Source: Devosia salina
GTDB lineage: Bacteria > Pseudomonadota > Alphaproteobacteria > Rhizobiales > Devosiaceae
Length of the DNA stretch: 64,000 nt
Assembly: GCF_019504385.1 (NCBI RefSeq)
Contig: NZ_CP080590.1
Coordinates: forward strand, 3,959,501-4,023,500
Direction of reading: 5' to 3'
The translations under genes were made by a program, and so were the position numbers. Positions within the stretch are counted from its first letter, which is position 1. Each line of letters starts with the position of its first letter. The notes below the pieces were generated by a model. That model saw only the letters and a program-made list of their open reading frames with translations. It ran no database searches and was not told where the DNA came from. This document shows, piece after piece, positions 32,022 to 39,297 of this stretch.

Positions 32022-32975
32022 ATGGTCGCGAAGATTTTCATCGATGGTGAAGCGGGAACCACGGGTCTGCAGATCCGCGAACGCCTGGCCGATCGGCGCG
32101 ACCTCGAAGTCATTTCCATTGCCCACGACAAGCGCAAGGATCTGGACGAGCGGAAGCGCCTGCTGAACGCCGCCGATGTCGCCATCCTCTGCCTGCCCGA
32201 CGATGCGGCCAGGGAAAGCGTGCGGCTGATCGAGAACGACACGACCCGCGTCATCGACGCCTCGACTGCCCATCGCGTGGCCGAGGGCTGGGCCTATGGC
32301 TTTGCCGAAATGGACATCGACCAGACCGAGGAAATCGCCAAGGCCCGTTTTGTCGCCAATCCCGGTTGCTGGCCGCAGGGCCTGATCGCCGCCGCCCGCC
32401 CGCTGATCGAGGCGCGGCTGCTGCCCAGCGATTTTCCGCTCTCCTATCATGGCGTCTCGGGCTATTCCGGCGGCGGAAGGCAGATGATCGAGGATTACGT
32501 GGCGCAGGGCGACAAGGCCAGCCAATACATGCCCTATGCCCTGACCTTCCAGCATAAGCACCTGCCGGAAATGGCCCATTACGCCAAGCTCGGCCGCGCG
32601 CCTCTATTCGAGCCGGTGGTCGGCAATTTTGCCCAGGGCATGTCGACTTCGCTGCCCATCCACACCGACATGTCCGCCGAAATCCCGACCGGCAAGGACC
32701 TGCATGAAGCGCTGAGCGACTTCTATGCCAGCATTCCAGACAGCTTTGTCCGCGTCGCCCCCTATGACCCGACCATGGCCAAGACCGCCGCGCTCGACCC
32801 GCAAGCGCATAACGGCACCAATACGCTGACCCTGCATGTCTTTGCCAATGACGCGCTCAATCAGGCGGTGATCTGCGCGGTCTATGACAATCTGGGGAAG
32901 GGCGCCTCCGGCGCGGCCGTCCAGAACCTCAACATCATGCTCGGCGTCGGGGCGCGGGAGAGCCTGGCGGCCTGA
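32022..32975 (+). CDS. argC: N-acetyl-gamma-glutamyl-phosphate reductase, type 2
   Basis: A 317-residue enzyme of arginine biosynthesis that reduces N-acetylglutamyl phosphate to the semialdehyde. The short (type 2) form typical of alphaproteobacteria: VAKIFIDGEAGTTGLQI at the N-terminus and catalytic Cys in ANPGCWPQG. The start at 32022 is preferred over the ATG at 32016, since GGAGG at 32010-32014 is 7 nt from the former and only 1 nt from the latter. Codons upstream remain open back to 31953. Confidence 0.93.
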   Translation: MVAKIFIDGEAGTTGLQIRERLADRRDLEVISIAHDKRKDLDERKRLLNAADVAILCLPDDAARESVRLIENDTTRVIDASTAHRVAEGWAYGFAEMDIDQTEEIAKARFVANPGCWPQGLIAAARPLIEARLLPSDFPLSYHGVSGYSGGGRQMIEDYVAQGDKASQYMPYALTFQHKHLPEMAHYAKLGRAPLFEPVVGNFAQGMSTSLPIHTDMSAEIPTGKDLHEALSDFYASIPDSFVRVAPYDPTMAKTAALDPQAHNGTNTLTLHVFANDALNQAVICAVYDNLGKGASGAAVQNLNIMLGVGARESLAA

Positions 32976-32997
32976 GGCTGGATAGCGCGGCGCCGAT

Positions 32998-33145
32998 CCT
33001 CCCCCGCTCGCGGGGGAGGGGGACCATGCAAAGCATGGTGGAGGGGGGTGCCATACCCACGATACCGCCACTTCAGGGTCTCTTGCTCCCCTCTCCACCG
33101 CCTTATGGCGGTCCCCCTCTCCCGTGAACGGGAGAGGAAACACCT
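32998..33145. repeat. Tandem palindromic intergenic repeats
   Basis: After argC come a hairpin around CCCCCGCTCGCGGGGG, a CCATGC/GCATGG stem, then CCTCTCCACCGCC-TTAT-GGCGG and CCTCTCCCGTGAACGGGAGAGG. The two halves (about 32998-33050 and 33088-33145) are roughly inverted copies of each other. Similar to the element at 19018-19115. Confidence 0.6.
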
Positions 33146-33170
33146 AACCGTACGCTTCGGTACGGTTTGG
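33146..33170 (+). terminator. Weak terminator-like hairpin before leuD
   Basis: Perfect 8-bp stem AACCGTAC (33146-33153) / GTACGGTT (33160-33167) with loop GCTTCG and a short T run overlapping the stem end. It may end argC transcription. Confidence 0.4.
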
Positions 33171-33228
33171 CCTTGCCCAAACCCTGCTTTTGCGGCATGA
33201 CGGCCTCAATAGCGAGGTCTTTGCCCCC

Positions 33229-33834
33229 ATGGAAAAGTTCACCACCCTGACCGGTGTCGCGGCGCCCCTGCCGATCATCAATATCGACACCGATATGATC
33301 ATCCCCAAGCAGTACCTGAAGACCATCAAGCGCACGGGTCTGGGCACCGCGCTCTTTTCCGAGATGCGCTACAATGAGGACGGCTCGGAAAACCCCGAAT
33401 TCGTGCTCAACAAGCCCGCTTATCGCGGCGCGCAGATCATCATCGCCGGGGACAATTTCGGCTGCGGTTCGTCCCGCGAGCACGCGCCATGGGCCCTGCT
33501 CGACTTCGGCATCCGCTGCGTGATCTCCACCAGCTTTGCCGATATTTTCTACAATAACTGCTTCAAGAACGGCATCCTGCCGCTGGTGGTGACGCCCGAG
33601 CAGTTGAAGCTGCTGCTCGACGATGCCGAGCGCGGCTCCAACGCCACCCTGACGGTCGATCTGGAAAGCCAGACCATCAAGGGGCCCGATGGCGGCACGC
33701 TGCATTTCGACATCGACCCGTCCCGCAAACAGATCCTGCTCGAAGGCCTCGACGATATTGCCGGGACGCTGAAGTCGGATCCCTCCATTTCCGCCTTTGA
33801 AGGCAAGATGGCGGCCGAGCGTCCCTGGCTCTAG
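33229..33834 (+). CDS. leuD: 3-isopropylmalate dehydratase small subunit
   Basis: A 201-residue subunit that, with LeuC, isomerises 2- to 3-isopropylmalate in leucine synthesis. Signatures: PLPIINIDTDMIIPKQYLKTIKRTGLG, GDNFGCGSSREHAPWAL and SFADIFYNNCFKNGILP. The start MEKFTTLTG matches the family. leuC is not in the window. Confidence 0.95.
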   Translation: MEKFTTLTGVAAPLPIINIDTDMIIPKQYLKTIKRTGLGTALFSEMRYNEDGSENPEFVLNKPAYRGAQIIIAGDNFGCGSSREHAPWALLDFGIRCVISTSFADIFYNNCFKNGILPLVVTPEQLKLLLDDAERGSNATLTVDLESQTIKGPDGGTLHFDIDPSRKQILLEGLDDIAGTLKSDPSISAFEGKMAAERPWL

Positions 33835-33839
33835 TCGCC

Positions 33840-34268
33840 ATGGTCGAGATCGTCTTCGAGCCCGAGCCGCTGCCCGAAACGCGCGCGGCCATTCTCGAAG
33901 GCCTGATCGCCTTCAACCAGAAACAGACGGGGGGCACCCAAAGCCCTCCGCGCAATATCGCCATCGCCCTGCGCGATCCGGCAAGGGGCGAGGCCGTGGG
34001 CGGCCTTACCGCCCGCATCGGCTATAGCCGCATGTTCGTCGAGCTGCTTTATGTTCCCGAGCATCTGCGCGGCCAACGCCTCGGGGAAAAGCTGATGCTG
34101 GAGGCCGAGGCTGTGGCGCGCCGCGAGGGCTGCACCGGCATCTGGCTCGACACATTCTCATTCCAGGCACCCGGCTTCTACAAGAAGCTCGGCTACACCG
34201 AATTCGGCACGCTCGCCGACTATCCACCCGGCTTCACCCGGCATTATCTCCACAAAAACCTGAGTTGA
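33840..34268 (+). CDS. GNAT-family N-acetyltransferase
   Basis: A 142-residue acetyltransferase. The acetyl-CoA binding motif appears as LLYVPEHLRGQRLGEKLMLEAEAVARREGC and a final strand-helix as SFQAPGFYKKLGYTEFG. Substrate unknown. It starts 5 nt after the leuD stop and is followed 7 nt later by the RidA gene, so it belongs to the leuD transcript. Confidence 0.85.
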   Translation: MVEIVFEPEPLPETRAAILEGLIAFNQKQTGGTQSPPRNIAIALRDPARGEAVGGLTARIGYSRMFVELLYVPEHLRGQRLGEKLMLEAEAVARREGCTGIWLDTFSFQAPGFYKKLGYTEFGTLADYPPGFTRHYLHKNLS

Positions 34269-34275
34269 TTGACCA

Positions 34276-34671
34276 ATGGTCCAGCGCGTTTCCACCGGTT
34301 CCCCCTTCGAAGCCACGTTCGGCTATTCTCGCGCCGTGCGGCACGAGGACACCGTCTATGTCTCCGGCACGACCGGCTATGACTATGCCACGATGACAAT
34401 GCCCGAAAGCGTCGGCGAGCAGGCCAGGAACGCTCTCGCCACCATCGACAAGGCCTTGAAGGAAGCCGGCTCTTCGATCCAGGACACGGTGCGCGTGGTC
34501 TATTATGTCGGCGACCGCGCGCTGGTCGACGAGGTTGTCGCCGCGGTCGGTCCGGTCTTCAAGGACATCCGTCCGGCCGCCTCCATGCTGATCGTGCAGA
34601 TGATCGAGGAAGGCATGAAGATCGAGATCGAGGTGACCGCCCGGATCGGTGCGGCGACCAGCCATAGCTGA
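34276..34671 (+). CDS. RidA/YjgF-family protein
   Basis: A 131-residue protein of the Rid superfamily: FGYSRAVRHEDTVYVSGTTGYD at the N-terminus, EQARNALATIDKALKEAGSSIQDTVRVVYYV in the middle and Glu in KIEIEVTARIG. RidA hydrolyses reactive enamine/imine intermediates of PLP enzymes, including those formed in branched-chain amino acid metabolism, which fits its place after leuD. The Arg that binds the carboxylate in true RidA (near the IRPA motif) appears in DIRPAASMLIV, so deaminase activity is possible. Confidence 0.85.
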   Translation: MVQRVSTGSPFEATFGYSRAVRHEDTVYVSGTTGYDYATMTMPESVGEQARNALATIDKALKEAGSSIQDTVRVVYYVGDRALVDEVVAAVGPVFKDIRPAASMLIVQMIEEGMKIEIEVTARIGAATSHS

Positions 34672-34685
34672 GCTGCGAGCGGGCG

Positions 34686-35330
34686 ATGACCGGAAGACAG
34701 ATCGCCCTTACCCTGCATGCAGCGCTCCTCATCGGGGCGCTGTTTTTCATGGTGCCGGCCCTGACGGGCTGGCACCCCCAATATGGCTATCTCTTTGCCC
34801 TCACCTTTTACTGGCTCGGCTTCTGCCTGCCGGTCATCGGCTGGCACGCGCTTAAGGGCAATGACGGGCGCCTGTTCTCGGAAAGACTCGCCTGGCGAGA
34901 CTGGTGGCTCATTCCCCTGCTCCTGGCTCAGGTCGGCTCGGTCGCCATCATCAATTTCGTGCCCAACACATCCATCCTCAGCCAGGGCGGCATGTACCTC
35001 GCCTTGCTCATCGCCGCGATCAACGGCCCGCTCGAGGAAATGGCCTGGCGCGGCGGCTTCCTTGGCACCTTTCGGGACCGGCCGCGCCTGGGCTTCTGGC
35101 TGGGCTGGAGCCTGTTCACGGCCTGGCATGTGCCGCTGGCCATGAGCGTCGGCATCAGTTTCGATGGCGGCGCAGCGACCCTGATCGGCGGCGCGGCTGC
35201 GCTGGGCCTGTTCTGGAGCTGGATCGCCTGGCGCACCGGCTCGGTTTTTTATGTGAGCATTGCTCACGGTCTCACCAATATCTTCGCTTTCTGGGTGCTG
35301 TTCGACCGCAACGGCTTTGCGGGCGCCTGA
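34686..35330 (+). CDS. CPBP-family intramembrane metalloprotease
   Basis: A 214-residue protein with about six transmembrane helices and the CAAX-protease/bacteriocin-processing signatures: GPLEEMAWRGGFLG (Glu-Glu-x-x-x-Arg), FTAWHVPLA (Phe-x-x-x-His) and IAHGLTNIF (His-x-x-x-Asn). It is predicted to be an intramembrane protease or immunity-type protein; the target is unknown. It begins 14 nt after the RidA gene and is the last gene of the leuD-GNAT-RidA-CPBP run. Confidence 0.85.
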   Translation: MTGRQIALTLHAALLIGALFFMVPALTGWHPQYGYLFALTFYWLGFCLPVIGWHALKGNDGRLFSERLAWRDWWLIPLLLAQVGSVAIINFVPNTSILSQGGMYLALLIAAINGPLEEMAWRGGFLGTFRDRPRLGFWLGWSLFTAWHVPLAMSVGISFDGGAATLIGGAAALGLFWSWIAWRTGSVFYVSIAHGLTNIFAFWVLFDRNGFAGA

Positions 35331-35353
35331 GGCGCCCGCATCCGGCTTCTGGA

Positions 35354-35629
35354 TCAGGGGAGGCGCGGGGGATCGTATCTCAGCCGCCGCTCCCGGGACT
35401 TGCGCACCTGCTCGATCAGGTCGAGTGGCTCCAGCCCGAGGTCATAGAGCAGCTTCTCATCTGCCCGCGTGAGGAATATCTGGCTGTCGCGGTAGAGCTG
35501 GTAGGCCCGCCACCGCGCCCGGATCCAGGCCAGCATGCGCAGGCCCCGCCACGCGACCCATCTGGCCCAAGACCGCGACGCGGCCTGCGCGCCGGCGAAG
35601 GGACCGGCAGCGGCTAGTGCCTCGCTCAT
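35354..35629 (-). CDS. Small basic protein, DUF1127-like C-terminus
   Basis: A 91-residue protein. After an Ala-rich start it has an Arg/Trp-rich helix (ARWVAWRGLRMLAWIRARWRAYQ) and then LTRADEKLLYDLGLEPLDL, which recalls the LSDRxLxDIGL end of DUF1127 proteins. Its ATG overlaps the TGA of the methyltransferase gene (ATGA), indicating translational coupling. DUF1127 proteins have been linked to RNA and phosphate or metabolic regulation in alphaproteobacteria; whether this belongs to that family is uncertain. Confidence 0.6.
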   Translation of the reverse strand: MSEALAAAGPFAGAQAASRSWARWVAWRGLRMLAWIRARWRAYQLYRDSQIFLTRADEKLLYDLGLEPLDLIEQVRKSRERRLRYDPPRLP

Positions 35630-36630
35630 ATCGCCGCCTCGTGGACGTGATGGCCAGCGGACCCGATCGCAGCGCTGCCGTGAGGCGTGCCGGGCAGGCA
35701 ATGGTGGCAGATCGCCCCGATATGCCGGTGATCGGTGCCGCAACATCCGCCGATAACGCGGATATTGGGCAGCAGCGGCAGGAGGCGCTGGTAGCGCTGC
35801 GCCAGGTCCTGCGAGTCCCCGATATCGAGGGTCTCGCTCTCGTCGAGCTCGGCGTGGCTCTTCATCGACGCATTGACCCGAAGCCCTCCGATGCGGTCGA
35901 TCCAGTCGCCCGCCTTGCGGATGGTGCCGGCAAAGTGGATCGGGTGCACGCAATTGATCATGTAATAGGCCGGATAGCCGTCCGTTGCCGCCTCGACCTC
36001 GCCGATCGCCTCGCCCAGCGCCTTGCCGCCGGGCAGGCGCCCATCGGTCTCGAGCGTGAAGGACAAGACCACCGGCAGCCCGGCTGCCTCGGCGAGCCTG
36101 GCAATGCCGATGGCTTCGGGCGTATTGGTCAGCGTATAGGCCGTCACCAGGTCCGCCCCGGCCTCGGCGAAGGCGGCGATCTGCCCTTCGTGATAGGCCA
36201 TGGCCTCCTCGAGGCTCATCGCCCCGTCATATTGCCAGGCATCGCGCCGCGGCCCGATGGCGCCGCTCACCACAGTGGGGACACCGGCCGCATGGAAGTC
36301 CTGCGCGGTTTCGCGGCACAGCGCGATGGCCTTGATGTTGACGGCCCGCAGCATCTCCGCGTCATAGCCGACCAGCGCGCCCCAATCGGGATTGGCCCGC
36401 CAGGTATTGGTATCGAAGAGGAACCCCTGCCCCGCCTTGCGGGCAATCTCGATATAGGGCTGGTAATAGTCCCGCATCGCCTGGCGTCCCAGCGCGCTGT
36501 CATTGAGCTGGAACACGGTAAGATGCGGCAGATCGAACCCCTTGTTGAAAATCAGATGCGTCTCGATACCACCATCGGTGACGAACATCTGGCCGGAGAG
36601 TTGCGGCAGGGTCGGACTGTGCTTGGCCAT
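35626..36630 (-). CDS. Homocysteine S-methyltransferase family protein
   Basis: A 334-residue zinc methyltransferase of the betaine-homocysteine/S-methylmethionine type (MmuM-like). FVTDGGIETHLIF at the N-terminus, FLFDTNTWRAN, then the Zn ligands Cys in MINCVHP and the Cys pair in VIGGCCGTDHRHI. It would make methionine from homocysteine using a methyl donor such as S-methylmethionine or a betaine; the donor cannot be read from sequence. The ATG at 36630 has AAAGGAGG 5 nt upstream; an in-frame GTG precedes it. Confidence 0.85.
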   Translation of the reverse strand: MAKHSPTLPQLSGQMFVTDGGIETHLIFNKGFDLPHLTVFQLNDSALGRQAMRDYYQPYIEIARKAGQGFLFDTNTWRANPDWGALVGYDAEMLRAVNIKAIALCRETAQDFHAAGVPTVVSGAIGPRRDAWQYDGAMSLEEAMAYHEGQIAAFAEAGADLVTAYTLTNTPEAIGIARLAEAAGLPVVLSFTLETDGRLPGGKALGEAIGEVEAATDGYPAYYMINCVHPIHFAGTIRKAGDWIDRIGGLRVNASMKSHAELDESETLDIGDSQDLAQRYQRLLPLLPNIRVIGGCCGTDHRHIGAICHHCLPGTPHGSAAIGSAGHHVHEAAI

Positions 36631-36837
36631 CACGGCCTCCTTTGATCACTTGCTTTGGCTGTTGGAGCGGGGTTACATCGTCCCGCCCGTGGCCCAAGTG
36701 ATGCCCCGGCATGACGGCGTCCATCTAGCGGACTCGTGGTCCACTTGGCGGCCGTCTTGTTTTCTTTTGTAAATCAATGGCTTGGCGACCCATATTGTGG
36801 GGCAGAGAGCTTTTTTCCCGGACGGTTCGGGGCAAAA

Positions 36838-36854
36838 CTGTACCGGCGGTACAG
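36838..36854. promoter_or_regulatory. Perfect 17-bp palindromic operator
   Basis: CTGTACCG (36838-36845), one central base, CGGTACAG (36847-36854), ending 16 bp before the TetR-family gene start. Typical size and symmetry for a TetR operator; likely autoregulation, and possibly control of the divergent methyltransferase gene 200 bp away. Confidence 0.65.
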
Positions 36855-36870
36855 CGAAAAGGGGGCGGGC

Positions 36871-37491
36871 ATGTTCAGAAAGGCCACCAAGGGACAGGAA
36901 ACGCGCGAGCGGCTTCTGGCCATCGCCGAGGCCGCGGTGCTGACCAAGGGCTTTGCCGCCACGTCCATCGAGGAGGTGATCGCCGAGGCCGGCATCACCA
37001 AATCCGGCTTCTTCTACCATTTTGGCGACAAGAACGCCCTCGCCCACGAAATGCTGCAGCGCTATGTGGCGGCCAATGATGATTTGTTCGAGCAATTGTT
37101 CGGTCGCGGCGCCGAACTGTCCGACGACCCGCTGCAGGGTTTCCTGATCGGGCTCAAGCTCCTCGCCGAGACCATGGCCGACCTGCCCAATGGCCACCCC
37201 GGCTGCCTGATTGCCAGCGTCTGCTACCAGGAGCGCCTGTTCGACCACACCGTGCGCCAGCTCACCGCGGAATCGGTGCGCAAATGGAACACCTTCTTCC
37301 GCGAGCGCATAGAAGCCATCGCCGCGGCCTATCCACCAGCCGAGCCGGTCGATCTCGACCAGCTCGCCGGCATGATGAGCTGCATCGTCGATGGCGGCAT
37401 CATCATGAGCAAGGCGCTCGACGATCCCGGCATCCTGCCCCAGCAGGTGCTGCTCTTTCGCTCCTATATCAAGTTGCTGTTCCAGCGCTGA
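36871..37491 (+). CDS. TetR-family transcriptional regulator
   Basis: A 206-residue repressor. N-terminal helix-turn-helix TRERLLAIAEAAVLTKGFAATSIEEVIAEAGITKSGFFYHFGDKNALAHEML (about residues 10-62), followed by a C-terminal domain with GHPGCLIASVCYQERL, reminiscent of the AcuR/YsiA-like group. Start MFRKATKG follows the palindromic operator; upstream in-frame codons would span that operator. Effector unknown. Confidence 0.85.
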   Translation: MFRKATKGQETRERLLAIAEAAVLTKGFAATSIEEVIAEAGITKSGFFYHFGDKNALAHEMLQRYVAANDDLFEQLFGRGAELSDDPLQGFLIGLKLLAETMADLPNGHPGCLIASVCYQERLFDHTVRQLTAESVRKWNTFFRERIEAIAAAYPPAEPVDLDQLAGMMSCIVDGGIIMSKALDDPGILPQQVLLFRSYIKLLFQR

Positions 37492-37601
37492 GGCGCCCAG
37501 ACTGGACGATTCCGGCCATGGCGTGCTTGCGCTCGGCGGCGTTTTCCCGCTATGTGCGCGCCCAAGGTGTACCCACCAGTACGGCGAGGAGTTTCCCCAT
37601 C

Positions 37602-38702
37602 ATGGCCACCCATTCCCTTTTCCTTCTGCCCGGCGACGGCATCGGCACCGAGATCATGGTCGAGGTGGAAAAGCTCATTGCCTGGACCAATGCCGAGGGC
37701 CTGACGGACTTTTCGACCGATTCAGGCCTGGCCGGTGGCGCTGCCTATGACAAGCATGGCGTGGCCATCACCGACGAGGACGTCGCCAAGGCCAAGGCCG
37801 CCGATGCGGTGATCTTCGGTGCCGTGGGTGGCCCCAAGTGGGACAATGCGCCCTACGAGCACCGGCCGGAAGCCGCGCTGCTGCGCTTGCGCAAGGAATT
37901 GGCGGTGTTCGCCAATCTGCGCCCCGCCATCTGCTACCCCGCTCTGGCCTCGGCCTCTTCGCTCAAGAAGGAGCTGGTGGAAGGCCTCGATATCCTCATC
38001 GTGCGCGAGCTGACCGGCGGCGTCTATTTCGGCGAACCCAAGACCATCACCGACCTCGGCAATGGTCAGAAGCGCGCCGTGGACACCCAGGTCTACGAGA
38101 CCTACGAAATCGACCGCATTGCCCGCGTCGCCTTCGACCTCGCCCGCACCCGCGGCGGCAAGGTGCATTCGGCCGACAAGAAAAACGTCATGAAGTCTGG
38201 CGTGCTCTGGGACGAGGTCGTGCGCAATGTTGCCAAGGACTATGCCGATGTCGAGCTGCACCACATCCTGGCCGACAATGCCGCCATGCAGCTGGTGCGC
38301 ACGCCCAAGCAGTTCGACGTCATGGTCACCGATAACCTCTTTGGTGACATCCTCTCCGACGTCGCCGCCATGCTGACCGGCTCGCTCGGCATGCTGCCCT
38401 CCGCTTCGCTCGGCGCGCCCGATCCGGTCACCGGCAAACGCAAGGCCTTCTACGAGCCCGTCCACGGTTCGGCCCCCGACATTGCCGGCAAGGGCATTGC
38501 CAACCCCATCGCCATGATTGCCAGCTTCGCCATGGCTCTGCGCTATTCGTTCAACATGATCGAACTGGCAAGCCAGGTCGAAAACGCCATCGCCGCCGTG
38601 CTCGACGACGGGCTGCGCACCGGCGACATCGCCCAGGACAACTGCAAGACGGTTGGGACGGAAGAAATGGGCGCCGCGATTTTGGCGAAGCTGAAGAAGT
38701 AA
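37602..38702 (+). CDS. leuB: 3-isopropylmalate dehydrogenase
   Basis: A 366-residue enzyme catalysing the oxidative decarboxylation of 3-isopropylmalate in leucine synthesis. LFLLPGDGIGTEIM at the N-terminus, GAVGGPKWDN, LRPAICYPAL, RELTGGVYFG, and the metal/NAD block VTDNLFGDILSDVAAMLTGSLGMLPSASLG. The start MATHSLF fits the family; the frame is open further upstream without support. It is separated from leuD by about 3.8 kb of other genes. Confidence 0.95.
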   Translation: MATHSLFLLPGDGIGTEIMVEVEKLIAWTNAEGLTDFSTDSGLAGGAAYDKHGVAITDEDVAKAKAADAVIFGAVGGPKWDNAPYEHRPEAALLRLRKELAVFANLRPAICYPALASASSLKKELVEGLDILIVRELTGGVYFGEPKTITDLGNGQKRAVDTQVYETYEIDRIARVAFDLARTRGGKVHSADKKNVMKSGVLWDEVVRNVAKDYADVELHHILADNAAMQLVRTPKQFDVMVTDNLFGDILSDVAAMLTGSLGMLPSASLGAPDPVTGKRKAFYEPVHGSAPDIAGKGIANPIAMIASFAMALRYSFNMIELASQVENAIAAVLDDGLRTGDIAQDNCKTVGTEEMGAAILAKLKK

Positions 38703-38727
38703 GCGCTGATCTCCGCTAATCACCGGC

Positions 38728-38798
38728 TGTCACCCCGGCCTTGGGCCGGGGCCCATCTTGAGATCTCAGGATGGATCCCGGCTTTCGCCGGGATGACA
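38728..38798. repeat. Palindromic dispersed repeat after leuB
   Basis: A 71-bp element with inverted ends (TGTCACCCC ... GGGATGACA), arms CCCCGGCCTTGGGCCGGGG and ATCCCGGCTTTCGCCGGGAT, and a centre CATCTTGAGATCTCAGGATG that is itself nearly palindromic. This class is common between genes in Rhizobiales (from memory). Confidence 0.7.
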
Positions 38799-38829
38799 TC
38801 GAGTGACTTGGGATGCTTCGCACAAACAA

Positions 38830-38859
38830 AAAAGCCCCGGTGTCTCCACCGGGGCTTTT
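38830..38859. terminator. Bidirectional terminator between leuB and rpsP
   Basis: Stem GCCCCGGTG (38834-38842) / CACCGGGGC (38847-38855), 4-nt loop, flanked by A4 and T4, so it works on both strands for leuB (+) and rpsP (-). Confidence 0.85.
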
Positions 38860-38881
38860 CTCATTCAGGCAAGGGCCGGAA

Positions 38882-39256
38882 TTACTCGGCCGAAGCTTCC
38901 TCGGCGGGAGCGGCAGCAGCGGCGGCCTTGGCGGCCTTTTCTTCAGCGCGTTCCTTGGCCTTGTCGCCGGGCACGCCCTTGTTCGGGTTGTTGCGGGCTT
39001 CGCGCTTGGCCAGGCCGGCAGCGTCGAGGAAGCGCAGCACGCGGTCGGTCGGCTGGGCGCCATGCGACAGCCAGTGCTTGGCGCGCTCGGCGTCGAGCAC
39101 GACACGGTTCTCGGCGTCCTTGGCCAGCAGCGGGTTGAAGGTGCCCAGCTTCTCGATGAAGCGGCCATCGCGCGGCGAACGGGCGTCGGCAATGACGATG
39201 TGGTAGAAGGGGCGCTTCTTGGTGCCGGCGCGGGCGAGGCGGATCTTGAGAGCCAT
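38882..39256 (-). CDS. rpsP: 30S ribosomal protein S16
   Basis: A 124-residue ribosomal protein. MALKIRLARAGTKKRPFYHIVIADARSPRDGRFIEKLGTFNPL is the conserved core (residues 1-80); the Ala/Glu/Lys-rich tail from residue 100 is the extension usual in alphaproteobacteria. It follows ffh by 41 bp. rimM, trmD and rplS, which normally follow rpsP, are absent: a terminator comes 23 bp after the stop. Confidence 0.96.
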   Translation of the reverse strand: MALKIRLARAGTKKRPFYHIVIADARSPRDGRFIEKLGTFNPLLAKDAENRVVLDAERAKHWLSHGAQPTDRVLRFLDAAGLAKREARNNPNKGVPGDKAKERAEEKAAKAAAAAAPAEEASAE

Positions 39257-39297
39257 TTTGTCAGTCCTGTTCAGTTATGTCGGTTTGATATTGAGGG

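Noticed and set aside
37519..37601. Leader peptide for leuB
   Set aside because: The upstream frame is continuous with leuB and has no run of Leu codons or visible attenuator stems.
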